Positions 30,516-38,781 are shown, counted from the first letter of the stretch. The stretch is DNA of 38,784 nt from Pseudonocardiaceae bacterium YIM PH 21723 (GCA_003600225.1 QZFT01000065.1:1-38784); one strand, 5' to 3'. Notes: generated by a model from the letters alone, not told the origin. A program made the numbers and translations.

Positions 30516-31187
30516 GTGGTGAACGTACTCGTGGCTGCGGGTGGCAAGAACGATGTGCTAGGCGCTTCGCTGGTGCACCAGCTCGTCCTGCGCGGGAAAC
30601 GACCCGCGTTCATCGCCACCTGCGACTGGATCGACGAACCCCGCGGGCACGGCGACTTCACCGGGCTGACCGCGCTGGGCGACGGGCTCTACCGGATCAA
30701 CACCGACGCGGAGAGCGTGCCGCCCGAGGCATCGGTGCTGCCCAGGCTGGCCGGGAACCTGCGGGCGCAGCTGCTGCTGCTCGACCCACGCCGGGGCGCC
30801 CTGGGCCTGTGTGACCAGCTCATCCGGCTGATCGACCTGGCCGACGCGGAGCTCGTGCACCTGGTCACCATCGGCGACGCACTGCTCGATCTGCGGTCCG
30901 CGCTCATCGCCGCCGCCTGCGCGGAGACCGGTACCCCGGTGCGGGTGCACCTCATCGGCCAGGGCGACGGCCTGGAGATCCCGGACGAGACGATCGCCGG
31001 GCTGGCCACACTCACCGGATCTGCTCCGGTCGAGCCGGGAGACACCGTGCGCAGCCTCGACCTGGATCAGGTGCTCAGCGCGAACCCGCTGCCGATGACG
31101 CTGCGCGGAACCCGGTCGCTACGTGAGGCGGAAGCGTCCTGCTCCGTCGCCGAAGCCGGGGAGCAGGACGCCGCCGTGATCAGCTGA
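30516..31187 (+). CDS. Unknown protein, possibly DUF1152-like
   Basis: A 223-residue soluble protein. VNVLVAAGGKNDVLGASLVHQLVLRGKRPAFIATCDW at the start looks like a dinucleotide- or nucleotide-fold beta-alpha opening, as in DUF1152 proteins, but the rest is not recognised. No signal or membrane segment. GTG at 30516 or 30519; no ribosome-binding site, leaderless translation likely. It overlaps the convergent M4 protease gene by eight bases. Confidence 0.6.
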   Translation: MVNVLVAAGGKNDVLGASLVHQLVLRGKRPAFIATCDWIDEPRGHGDFTGLTALGDGLYRINTDAESVPPEASVLPRLAGNLRAQLLLLDPRRGALGLCDQLIRLIDLADAELVHLVTIGDALLDLRSALIAAACAETGTPVRVHLIGQGDGLEIPDETIAGLATLTGSAPVEPGDTVRSLDLDQVLSANPLPMTLRGTRSLREAEASCSVAEAGEQDAAVIS

Positions 31188-33258
31188 CGGTGATCGCCGT
31201 GTCGTCGATGACGAACGAGGTCTTCATGAACTCGTCCTCGGTGACGGTGAAGGTCAGCGTGACGGACTGCCCGGCGAACTGGGACAGGTCCACGGTCTGC
31301 TCGGTGTAGCCGTCACCCTTGTTCGCGTTGGAGAAGGCGCCGATCGAGGTGCCGTTGGCCTGCACGGACAGCGTGTCGTAGAGGCCGTCGTCCGGTTCCT
31401 CGGTGTCCACGTGCAGGTAGAAGGACAGCGCCGCCTTGCAGCCGGCCGGGATGGTCACCGACTGGGACAGACTGTCGGTGGCCGGCTGGCCGTAGCCGCC
31501 CAGCCAGGACATCCAGCTGCCGCCGTGCGCCTGCTGGCCGTCGGCCGCCCACTGGCCGATGGAACCGGTGGTGCCGGTCCAGTTGACCGGGCCGGATTCG
31601 AAGCCGGGGTTCTGCAGCAGCTGGCCGGAGCAGTTGCCGGGCGGATCGGTCGGCGGGTTGGTGGGCGGAGTCGTCGGCGGCGTGGTCGGCGGGGTCGTAC
31701 CGCCCTGGCAGGTCGGGTCGCCGGCCTGGGCCGGCACGCTGACCGCGTCCCACGCGGCCTTGACCGTGTTGAACTCGGTGCAGCTGTTCGGGAACAGGTT
31801 CTTCGCCGCCTGCAGCGTCCAGGTGCGGTACTTCAGGTACGAGCTGGACGAGTTCTTCATCAGCATGGCGTTGTACATGATCTTCATTGCCGACTGGATG
31901 CCCAGCCCCTTGACCGCGGAGTTGTTGCAGGTCGGGCTGACCGGCTGGCCGCTGGTCGGGTTGCTGCCCTCGGACAGCAGGTAGAACCAGTGGTTACCCG
32001 GGCCCGCCGCGTTGTGCTCCTCCATCGTCGGGACGCTGGAGTTGTAGCAGTTCGGGTGGCCGCTGATCTTCTGCGGGTTGTACATGTAGCGGATCGGGCC
32101 GTTGCCGGTGAGGTTGATCTTCTCGCCGACCTCGTAGTCCGGAGCGTCGTACTGCGCGGGCAGGTTGGCGTAGAACTCGGTGGCCGCGCCGAAGGTGTCC
32201 GCGACGAACTCCTGCGTGTTGCCCTTGGAGATGCCGCCCGGGGTCTTGTCGTCGATGCCGTGGCCCATCTCGTGCGCCACCACGTCGATGGCGCCGATCC
32301 ACTGGTTGGACTGGTTGTGCCCGATCTGGATGTTCTCGCCGTTGTAGAAGGCGTTGACCTCGTTCAGGCCGACGTACACCGGCCACGCGCCGCCGTTGCC
32401 GTCCTGGCCGTTGCGACCCAGCCAGTCGGCCAGCATCTTGTTCTCGGTCTGGGTGGCGTACATGACGTCCACGCACACCGATTCCTTGTCCGTGCCGCTG
32501 CCAGTGCCCCAGGTGTCGGAGCTCTTGGTCAGCACCTGCTCGGTGCTGTAGTCGCGGCAGCTGAAGTTCCGGATCTTCGGGTCGGTCATCGTGTAGCCGG
32601 AACCGCCGCGGCTGGTCTCGAACTGCACCGGGCCGCTGTAGGCCGCGTTGCCGCTGGCGTGCGCGATCAGTTCGTCGGTGGCCAGCACCTCGCCGGTCAG
32701 CGCGTTGACGTACACCTTCATCTTGCTCAGGCCCTTGGCCGACCTGCCGGTCACCGTGGTCTCCCAGGCGAGCCGGGCCGGGCCGTTCAACGCGTGGACT
32801 ACCAGCCGGGTGTCGGCGAGCTTGTCCACGGTGGTGAGCTGCTTGCGGGCGGTGTCCTCGGCCTGCGCCTGGGTGACGGAGGCGGCGGTGGGCACGTTCT
32901 CGATCTTCTGGTGCTGGGCGACCGAGGTGTAGACGACCTTGCCCGCCTGGTTGGTCACCACGACGAAGTCACCGCCGATGACCGGCAGGTCACCGTAGCT
33001 GCGCTCGTAGGAGACGTAGGCGGTGCCGTTCGAGGGCACGGTGTTGCGACGGTGGAAGCGGTCCTTGGACCCGGGCTTCAGGACGGCGGGCCGGGAGTTG
33101 ACCAGGGAGTCGGCACCCAGGGCACCGTTGGCCTGGACCTCGGCGGCGGACAGGGAGACCTCGAACTCGGAATGCGGAAGCACGGAGAGCGTGCCGAGCA
33201 CGACCGCTCCGGTGATCAGGGCAGCGCTCAGCGCCAGCACCCGTTTTTTGATTTTCAC
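31180..33258 (-). CDS. M4 metallopeptidase with C-terminal CBM-like domain (copy 1)
   Basis: A 692-residue secreted thermolysin-family zinc protease. Signal peptide at residues 1-30, FTP/PepSY-like propeptide to ~190, catalytic domain ~195-520. HEMGHG at 329-334 and Glu350 (QEFVADTFG) bind Zn and activate water; GNHWFYLLSEG supplies the substrate-side His. A Pro/Thr linker (TTPPTTPPTTPP region, ~530-550) leads to a ~145-residue beta-sandwich domain (LLQNPGFESGPVNWTG to SFVIDDTAITV) likely to bind sugar or surface. GTG at 33258 with GGAGC upstream. It is the first of three tandem paralogues and the only one with the extra domain. Confidence 0.93.
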   Translation of the reverse strand: MKIKKRVLALSAALITGAVVLGTLSVLPHSEFEVSLSAAEVQANGALGADSLVNSRPAVLKPGSKDRFHRRNTVPSNGTAYVSYERSYGDLPVIGGDFVVVTNQAGKVVYTSVAQHQKIENVPTAASVTQAQAEDTARKQLTTVDKLADTRLVVHALNGPARLAWETTVTGRSAKGLSKMKVYVNALTGEVLATDELIAHASGNAAYSGPVQFETSRGGSGYTMTDPKIRNFSCRDYSTEQVLTKSSDTWGTGSGTDKESVCVDVMYATQTENKMLADWLGRNGQDGNGGAWPVYVGLNEVNAFYNGENIQIGHNQSNQWIGAIDVVAHEMGHGIDDKTPGGISKGNTQEFVADTFGAATEFYANLPAQYDAPDYEVGEKINLTGNGPIRYMYNPQKISGHPNCYNSSVPTMEEHNAAGPGNHWFYLLSEGSNPTSGQPVSPTCNNSAVKGLGIQSAMKIMYNAMLMKNSSSSYLKYRTWTLQAAKNLFPNSCTEFNTVKAAWDAVSVPAQAGDPTCQGGTTPPTTPPTTPPTNPPTDPPGNCSGQLLQNPGFESGPVNWTGTTGSIGQWAADGQQAHGGSWMSWLGGYGQPATDSLSQSVTIPAGCKAALSFYLHVDTEEPDDGLYDTLSVQANGTSIGAFSNANKGDGYTEQTVDLSQFAGQSVTLTFTVTEDEFMKTSFVIDDTAITVS

Positions 33259-33272
33259 TGCATGCTCCTATG

Positions 33273-33298
33273 CCGGATCGATGTGCGAATCGATCCGG
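33273..33298 (-). promoter_or_regulatory. Leader hairpin of M4 copy 1
   Basis: CCGGATCGAT (33273-33282) pairs perfectly with ATCGATCCGG (33289-33298). The equivalent in copy 3 (36872-36897) has two changes; copy 2 lacks it. Confidence 0.65.
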
Positions 33299-33301
33299 AT
33301 T

Positions 33302-33321
33302 TGCAGGGTTAGAACAAACAG
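33302..33321 (-). promoter_or_regulatory. Upstream box shared by the three M4 genes
   Basis: TGCAGGGTTAGAACAAACAG here, with near copies at 35003-35021 and 36901-36922 (plus-strand reading). It is conserved beyond the surrounding sequence and may be a promoter or binding site. Confidence 0.6.
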
Positions 33322-33457
33322 ATTGCGGAATGTGGGCCGCCGCAGGGATTGGCGACCCGGGTCACTATAAACACGCGGTTATGGCATCCGGCAGTCAACT
33401 GAGGCAGTAACTCGGCTATGCATCCGCAGACATACCCCTGCCCGGTCAATACGGGTT

Positions 33458-34939
33458 TCAGCAGGCCGGTTCGCCGGCTTCGGCGGGCACGCTCACCGCG
33501 GTCCACGCGGCCTTGACCACCTCGCAGTGGGCGGGATTGCCCAGGTTCTTGGCCGCCTGGATGGTCCAGGTCCGGTAACTCGGGTAGCCGCTCGCCGTGG
33601 TCTTCATCAGCATCGCGTTGTAGAGGATCTTCGTCGCGTCCTTGATCCCGATCCCGGTCAGCGTGGAGTTGTCGCAGGTCGGACTGGTCGGCTGCCCGTT
33701 GACGGGGTTGCTGCCCTCAGCCAACAGGTAGTACCAGTGGTTGCCGACGCCCGCGTCGGCATGCGCCGTCCACGATGGGATGCCCGGGCCGTAACAGTTC
33801 GGGTGACCGCTGACCTTGGCCGGGTCGTACATGTAGCGGATCGGACCGTTGCCGTGCAGGTTGATCTGCTCGCCGATCTCGTAGTCCGGCTCGTTGTACC
33901 GCGCGACACCGGCATAGAACTCGGTGGCGGTGCCGAACACGTCGGCGATGAACTCCGAGGTGCCGTTGCGCGACCGGCCACCGGGGGTGGCGTAGTCGAT
34001 GCCGTGCCCCATCTCGTGGGCCAGGATGTCGAGGGAGGTGATCCACTCGCCCGCCTTGTTGTGGCCGATCTGGATCTCACGGCCGGTGTAGTAGGCGTTC
34101 TCCTCGTCGATCCCGACCCACACCGGCCAGGCGCCGCCGTTGCCGTCCGGCCCGCTGCGGCCCAGCCACTCGGCCAGCATCCTGTTCTCGACCTGTCCGG
34201 CGAAGAGCACGTCGGAGCACGCGGATTCCAGGTTCTTCCTGCTGCCGTTGCCCCACCTGTCCACCCACTTGGTGAGAACCTTGCCGTTGCCCTTGTTGTA
34301 GTTCCCGCAACTGAAGTTCTTGATGTTCGGATCGATCATCGAGTAGCCGATGTCGGCCTTGGTGGTATCGATCCGCACCGGACCGGTCCACGCGGAATTA
34401 CCGGTGCCGTGGGCGACCAGTTCCTGACTGTCCAGCACCGCTCCGGTCAGCGCGTCCACATGGACCTGCCGCTTGCTGGGCCCGCCTTCCCTGGCGGTGC
34501 CGGCGACGGTGGTCTCCCAGGCCAGCCGGGCAGGACCGTCGACGGTGTACACGACGAGCCGGGCATCCACGGTCTCGCTCACCGAGGCCAGCAGGCCACG
34601 GGCGATGTGCTCCGCCAGCTCGTCGGTCACCGTTGCGGTGGTCGGCACGTTCTCCACCGGTGTGTCCTGCGCGACCGAGGTGTGGACGACGTTCCCCGAT
34701 TTGTCAGTGACCACCACGAAGTCACCACCGACGACCGGCAGGCCTTCGTAGGTGCGCCCATAGGAGACATAGGCGTGGTCCTGGGAGACCACGGCGGCGC
34801 CCTGGACGAACCAGTCCTTGGAGCCGGTGCGCAGCTTCGAGGGCCGGGAGGCCACCAGCGCCTCGGCGGCGGCGACCCCCTTGTCCTGCACCGATGAGCG
34901 GGCGGCATCGACCTGCGGCAGTTGGACGCCCAATAACAC
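33458..34939 (-). CDS. M4 metallopeptidase, intact catalytic domain, broken signal (copy 2)
   Basis: A 493-residue paralogue of the flanking proteases. The propeptide (GDFVVVTDKSGNVVHTSVAQ) and catalytic domain are complete: HEMGHG at 308-313, SEFIADVFG with the zinc-ligand Glu, and GNHWYYLLAEG. The open frame begins at GTG 34939, inside what is the hydrophobic signal core in the other copies, and has no ribosome-binding site. The homologous start lies at TTG 34993, but an in-frame TGA at 34978-34976 stops it after five codons. Secretion is therefore doubtful; the gene looks like a young pseudogene unless readthrough or a sequencing error explains the stop. Confidence 0.85.
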   Translation of the reverse strand: MLLGVQLPQVDAARSSVQDKGVAAAEALVASRPSKLRTGSKDWFVQGAAVVSQDHAYVSYGRTYEGLPVVGGDFVVVTDKSGNVVHTSVAQDTPVENVPTTATVTDELAEHIARGLLASVSETVDARLVVYTVDGPARLAWETTVAGTAREGGPSKRQVHVDALTGAVLDSQELVAHGTGNSAWTGPVRIDTTKADIGYSMIDPNIKNFSCGNYNKGNGKVLTKWVDRWGNGSRKNLESACSDVLFAGQVENRMLAEWLGRSGPDGNGGAWPVWVGIDEENAYYTGREIQIGHNKAGEWITSLDILAHEMGHGIDYATPGGRSRNGTSEFIADVFGTATEFYAGVARYNEPDYEIGEQINLHGNGPIRYMYDPAKVSGHPNCYGPGIPSWTAHADAGVGNHWYYLLAEGSNPVNGQPTSPTCDNSTLTGIGIKDATKILYNAMLMKTTASGYPSYRTWTIQAAKNLGNPAHCEVVKAAWTAVSVPAEAGEPAC

Positions 34940-34993
34940 GGCACCGATGAGCAGGATGGCGCCAAGGGCCGGAAGTCAATCTCTGATTGTCAA
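34940..34993 (-). pseudogene. Signal-peptide remnant of M4 copy 2 with TGA at codon 6
   Basis: Read from TTG at 34993 the codons give M-T-I-R-D-stop, then in frame LPALGAILLIGA into the open frame. Alignment with copies 1 and 3 (MKIKKRVLAL, MKINTRVLAF) needs no gap, so TGA is a base substitution at a usual basic residue (Arg in copies 1 and 3). GGAGC (35003-34999) still precedes the start. Confidence 0.7.
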
Positions 34994-35002
34994 TGCATGC
35001 TC

Positions 35003-35021
35003 CGCAGGGTGAGAACAAACA
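35003..35021 (-). promoter_or_regulatory. Shared M4 upstream box, copy 2
   Basis: CGCAGGGTGAGAACAAACA matches the boxes before copies 1 and 3. It lies only about 10 bases from the start codon region because the leader hairpin segment found in the other copies is absent. Confidence 0.6.
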
Positions 35022-35321
35022 ACGGCAACATAGGCCGGAATCCCCAGTCAGAAGCCACGGCGGTTATCTATTTCACATGGAAATAACACACTCGTGCCGG
35101 ATCGTGGAACAACGGCCCTTCGAGGGCGCCGGGGCCGCGCCTGGCCGCCCAACCGACCGTTGATCTTCATCGGTGACCCGCCAGGTTATAACGCGGAATT
35201 GCGCATACCGAATAGCCCTTTTTATTTCATGGAGAAATAACGCGACTCGCTCCTCGGGCGACAAAAAAGGCGGTGCCCCGCTTTCCGAGTGGAAAGCGGG
35301 GCACCGCGTCGATCGGTGTTT
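35022..35321. promoter_or_regulatory. Gap between M4 copies 2 and 3 with two similar hairpins and a terminator
   Basis: No convincing gene. TATTTC-acatg-GAAATA (35069-35085) and TTATTTC-atgga-GAAATAA (35222-35240) are alike and face one another across ~135 bases. They are A/T-rich and could be operators. A 63-codon minus-strand frame here (35073-35264) begins at a TTG inside a terminator tract and is not accepted. Confidence 0.45.
35270..35307 (-). terminator. Intrinsic terminator of M4 copy 3
   Basis: A 17-bp perfect stem (35270-35286 with 35291-35307) with loop GAGT is followed on the minus strand by CCTTTTTTG, 14 bases after the stop. Confidence 0.92.
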
Positions 35322-36857
35322 CTAGCAGGCCGCCTCGCCGGACTGCGCGGGCACGCTCACACCGGACCACGCGGCCTTGACCGCGTTGCACTGGGCGGTG
35401 CCCAGGGTCTTGGCCGCCTGGACGGTCCAGGTCCGGTACGCCGGGTAGCCGCTGGCGGAGGTCTTCATCAACATCGCGTTGTAGAAGATCTTCGCCGCGT
35501 CCTTGATGCCGATGCCGGTCAGCGTGGTGTTGTTGCAGCTGGTGCTGGTCGGCTGGCCATCGGTCGGGTTGGTGCCCTCAGCCAGGAGGTAGAAGAAGTG
35601 GTTACCGACGCCCGCCGCCGCGTGTACCTCCATGGAGGGGACGCTGGAGCTGAAGCAGTTCGGGTGACCGCTGACCTTGGACGGGTTGTAGGCGTTGCGG
35701 ATCGGGCCGCTGCCCACCAGGTTGATCTGCTCGCCGATGTCGTAGTCCGGCTTGTCGGTCGCGTTGTTGGCGTAGAACTCCGTCGCGAAGCCGAAAACGT
35801 CCGCGACGAACTCCTGGGTACCGCCCTTGGACATGCCGCCCGGGGTGGTGGAGTCGATGCCGTGGCCCATCTCGTGCGACACGACGTCCATCGCGCCGAT
35901 CCACTGGTTGGCGTTGTTGTGGCCGATCTGGATGTCGCTGCCGGTGAAGTAGGCGTTGACGGCGTTCAGGCCGACACGCACCGGCCAAGCGCCACCGTTG
36001 CCGTTCTGCCCGTTGCGGCCCAGCCAGTCGGACAGCATCTTCTTCTCGGTCTGCCCGGCGAACAGCACGTCGGTGCAGACGGTCTCCTTGTCGGCCTTGT
36101 TGCCGCTGCCCCAGACGTCGGTGCTCTTGGTGAACACCTGGTTGGTGGCGAAGTCCTGGCAGCTGAAGTTGGTGATGTTCGGGTCCTTGGTGGTGTAGCT
36201 GGACCCGGACTTGGTGGTGTCGATCGTGACCGGACCGGTCCATGCGGAGTTACCGGTTCCGTGCGCGATCAGCTCCTGGCTACGCAGGACGGCGCCGGTC
36301 AGCGCGTCCACATAGACCTGCTGCTTGCTCGGGCCGCCGTCGGCGTCGGTGCCCATGACCGTGGTCTCCCAGGCCAGCCGGGCCGGGCCGTCGACCGCGT
36401 GCACGACCAGGCGGGTGCCCTTGGTCTCGGCCACGCTCGACAACCGGGCGCGGGCGGTCTGCTCGGCCTGGTCCTTGGTCACCGTGGCGGTGGTGGCCAC
36501 GTTCTCCACCGGCGCCTGCTGGGCGACGGAGGTGTAGACGGTCTTGCCGGACTTGTCGGTCACCACGACGAAGTCACCGCCGACCAGCGGCAGGCCGGCG
36601 TAGGTGCGGTCGTAGGAGACGTAGACGTGGTCCTGGGAGACCATCGCGCCGAGGCGGACGAACTTGTCCTTGGAACCCGCGTGCAGGTTCGCCGGACGGG
36701 AGTCGACCAGGGCGTCGGCACCGGCCACGCCCTGAGCCTGGATCTGGACGGCCGACGGGGTGACGTCGACCTGGGAGCCCGGAATCTGGGTGCCGACGAG
36801 GACGGCACCCGCGAGAAGGGCAGCACCGAATGCCAGCACTCTAGTGTTGATTTTCAC
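35322..36857 (-). CDS. M4 metallopeptidase (copy 3)
   Basis: A 511-residue secreted zinc protease. The signal peptide covers residues 1-25 (VLAFGAALLAGAVLVG), then propeptide to ~190 and catalytic domain. HEMGHG at 328-333, QEFVADVFGF with the Glu ligand, and GNHFFYLLAEG are all present. It ends at Cys like copy 2, without linker or C-terminal domain. GTG at 36857 with AGGAGC upstream. An upstream box and leader hairpin match those of copy 1. The OmpR-type regulator 160 bases upstream, on the same strand, could control it. Confidence 0.94.
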   Translation of the reverse strand: MKINTRVLAFGAALLAGAVLVGTQIPGSQVDVTPSAVQIQAQGVAGADALVDSRPANLHAGSKDKFVRLGAMVSQDHVYVSYDRTYAGLPLVGGDFVVVTDKSGKTVYTSVAQQAPVENVATTATVTKDQAEQTARARLSSVAETKGTRLVVHAVDGPARLAWETTVMGTDADGGPSKQQVYVDALTGAVLRSQELIAHGTGNSAWTGPVTIDTTKSGSSYTTKDPNITNFSCQDFATNQVFTKSTDVWGSGNKADKETVCTDVLFAGQTEKKMLSDWLGRNGQNGNGGAWPVRVGLNAVNAYFTGSDIQIGHNNANQWIGAMDVVSHEMGHGIDSTTPGGMSKGGTQEFVADVFGFATEFYANNATDKPDYDIGEQINLVGSGPIRNAYNPSKVSGHPNCFSSSVPSMEVHAAAGVGNHFFYLLAEGTNPTDGQPTSTSCNNTTLTGIGIKDAAKIFYNAMLMKTSASGYPAYRTWTVQAAKTLGTAQCNAVKAAWSGVSVPAQSGEAAC

Positions 36858-36871
36858 TGATTGCTCCTATC

Positions 36872-36922
36872 CCGGGCCGATTTCTCTATCGAGCCGGAAT
36901 TGCAGGGGTTGAGAACAAACAG
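36872..36922 (-). promoter_or_regulatory. Leader hairpin and shared box of M4 copy 3
   Basis: CCGGGCCGAT (36872-36881) and ATCGAGCCGG (36888-36897) form an imperfect 10-bp stem. TGCAGGGGTTGAGAACAAAC (36901-36920) is the shared box. Order and spacing match copy 1. Confidence 0.6.
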
Positions 36923-37006
36923 ATCAGATATTCAGATATGAAGATGCGCGATCTAGGTCACCTTAGACACCCGATACGGGTAATCCGCAAGCCCCGCAAC
37001 CCGAAG

Positions 37007-37023
37007 GGCATAGCGGCTATGCC
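37007..37023 (-). terminator. Hairpin over the response-regulator stop
   Basis: GGCATAG (37007-37013) pairs with CTATGCC (37017-37023). It includes the stop codon and might act as a weak terminator. Confidence 0.4.
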
Positions 37024-37706
37024 GCCGAGTCATACCTATAACCGACGCCCCAGACGGTGGCGATGCGCTTCGGTTGAGCGGGATTGCTCTCGATCTTTTC
37101 CCGCAGTCTGCGCACGTGGACGGTCACCGTGGACTGGTCACCGAAGTCCCAGCCCCACACTTTGGTCAGCAGATCGTCGCGGGTGAACACGACACCCGGA
37201 TGGCTCATCAGGAAGACGAGCAGCTCGAACTCGCGGGAGGTCAGTTGCAGCACCTCGCCGCCCAGGGTCGCCTTGCGTGCCCCCGGTTCGAGGATCAGGT
37301 CGCCGTCGGCCACCAGGCTGGGATCGGCGGGCTGGGTGCCGGCCGCGGTGATCCGGCGCAGCACGGACTGCACGCGCAACACCAGCTCGCGGGGGCTGAA
37401 CGGCTTGGTCACGTAGTCGTCGGCGCCCAGTTCCAGGCCGACGATGCGATCCTGCTCCTCACCGAGTGCGGTCAGCATGACGATCGGCACCGCGGAGTCG
37501 GCGCGCAGCCTGCGGCACACTTCGAGGCCGTCGATGCCCGGCAGCATCAGGTCCAGGATGACCAGGTCGGGCCGGGTGGTCTCGGCCAGCCGCAGCGCGC
37601 TCTCGCCGTCCCCGGCCAGCGCGACCTGATAACCGGCCCGCTCCAGATAGCGGCGCACCACATCCCGGACCGTCAGGTCGTCGTCCACCACCAGTACCCG
37701 TGTCAC
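37017..37706 (-). CDS. OmpR/PhoB-type response regulator
   Basis: A 229-residue two-component regulator. The receiver domain spans residues 1-115: acidic DDD near 8-10, phospho-acceptor Asp in VILDLMLPG near 52, Thr in MLTA near 79 and Lys in TKPFSP near 101. The C-terminal winged helix (EVLQLTSREFELLVFLMSHPG, VTVHVRRLREKIE, ATVWGVGYRY) binds DNA. No histidine kinase adjoins it; the next same-strand gene is an M4 protease. GTG at 37706 follows TAGGAC by seven bases, so leaderless initiation is possible. An MprA-like identity is suggested only by general synteny. Confidence 0.93.
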   Translation of the reverse strand: MTRVLVVDDDLTVRDVVRRYLERAGYQVALAGDGESALRLAETTRPDLVILDLMLPGIDGLEVCRRLRADSAVPIVMLTALGEEQDRIVGLELGADDYVTKPFSPRELVLRVQSVLRRITAAGTQPADPSLVADGDLILEPGARKATLGGEVLQLTSREFELLVFLMSHPGVVFTRDDLLTKVWGWDFGDQSTVTVHVRRLREKIESNPAQPKRIATVWGVGYRYDSAA

Positions 37707-37732
37707 GGCTGTAGTCCTAGCACAGAACGGTG

Positions 37733-38404
37733 TTAAACCAGCGGATACGCCGTGTCGCCGATCCTGGCGACGGTGAAGTACCCGAGGTCCGCGTCGGAGA
37801 ACTTCTCCGGTTTCTGCAGGGTGATCCGCACCTGGCGAGCGGTGATCATCCTGGTGGCCGGCTCCATCCGGTACTCGGTGCCGATGCCGGTCGCCTCGGT
37901 GGCCGTCCAGGTGGTCCAGCCGATTCCGTCGACCAGGTGATCATCACGCTGGCAGGACAGGTTCACCCGCGAGGGGGCGACCTGGTAGTCGCCCGGCGCG
38001 CAGCCGGGCAGCACGGCCGCCCGGGCGGGGGCGGCCATCACCTGCGGCTGCCTGGGCTGTTCCTGCTTCGGCTTGGCGCGCTCCACCGATCGTTCGAGCT
38101 CGGTCACCTGCGCGACCGGCGACGGTGCGGTCGGCGGCGGGCTGGGGATGTTCACCGGCTTCTCGGCCACCGGCTTGGCCGGCGGGGCCTCGGGCGGCGC
38201 CGTCGGCGGGCGGCTGATCTCGGGTTGCAGCGGCGGGAGTTCCGGCAGGTAGTGCGGGGCCTGCCGGGGTTCGTTGGCGGCGCCGTAGTTGGTCAGCGGC
38301 GCCGTCCAGTTCGCCTGCGTGGTCCAGTGCTGGGTGGTGACATACCCTCCGGCGAGCACGACCGCGCCACACCCCAGGGCGATCGCGATTTTGCGCGCGT
38401 TCAT
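37733..38404 (-). CDS. Anchored or secreted Pro-rich protein of unknown function
   Basis: A 223-residue protein with an N-terminal hydrophobic segment (residues 6-22, no clear cleavage site), a long Pro/Ala/Glu-rich extended region (~45-130) and a compact C-terminal part (~135-223) with a Cys pair (PGCAPGD and LSCQRDD). The latter may be a small disulfide-linked beta domain outside the membrane. I do not recognise the family. It lies 26 bases upstream of the response regulator on the same strand and could be cotranscribed with it. Confidence 0.65.
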   Translation of the reverse strand: MNARKIAIALGCGAVVLAGGYVTTQHWTTQANWTAPLTNYGAANEPRQAPHYLPELPPLQPEISRPPTAPPEAPPAKPVAEKPVNIPSPPPTAPSPVAQVTELERSVERAKPKQEQPRQPQVMAAPARAAVLPGCAPGDYQVAPSRVNLSCQRDDHLVDGIGWTTWTATEATGIGTEYRMEPATRMITARQVRITLQKPEKFSDADLGYFTVARIGDTAYPLV

Positions 38405-38637
38405 GTGGTGATCCCCGATCCTGCCTGCCGCGGGGATCGACCTCTCCCCGCGCTACGCGTCCGTGACACTATAGGCCGCCATCGTACGGTTGATGTAACA
38501 ACTTCACGTTTCCCGACGCGTGGCGTTCGGGTGGTTCCTCCGTCTTCAAGACGTATGAACTCCGGGTTTATACGTCTTGAAGACGGAATAACCCCCGGTC
38601 GGGTGGCGCGGACGCTGGGGCGGGGCGTCTGGCGGTC
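38405..38637. other. Intergenic stretch without genes
   Basis: Only the hairpin at 38539-38587 and ordinary promoter-like sequence are seen; no coding sequence is supported. Confidence 0.5.
38539..38587. terminator. Second copy of the CCGTCTTCAAGAC hairpin
   Basis: An 18-bp perfect stem (38539-38556 with 38570-38587) and a 13-base loop. The inner 13 bp repeat the stem at 18105-18135. Confidence 0.75.
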
Positions 38638-38781
38638 GTCGAAGGATGGCTTTGGAGGGGGAGACGGGTGGGCGGGCCGTCTTTCCTGCCGGCGTGTTGG
38701 GTGGGGGCACGCCGCTCTGGGCGGTCAGGGCCGCTGCGCGGGGCTGTCGCTGACTTGTCGCGTCTTTTAGTCGCGACAAGT
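38638..38781 (+). repeat. Dispersed repeat, copy C (core plus hairpin)
   Basis: The copy starts GTCGAAGGATGGC, has GGCTTTGGAGG, CGTCTTTCCTGCC and GTGTTGGGTGGGGGCACGCC, and ends in the hairpin ACTTGTCGCG (38753-38762) with CGCGACAAGT (38772-38781). It matches copy B over its 144 bases in order and spacing and nearly reaches the window end. Confidence 0.8.

Noticed and set aside
35073-35264. 63-codon minus-strand frame between M4 copies 2 and 3
   Set aside because: It starts at a TTG in a terminator T-tract and overlaps hairpins; no ribosome-binding site or family match.
31180-36857. M4 proteases as leader peptidases of the atropopeptide locus
   Set aside because: They are secreted, 12 kb away and separated by core genes; nothing links them to the precursor.
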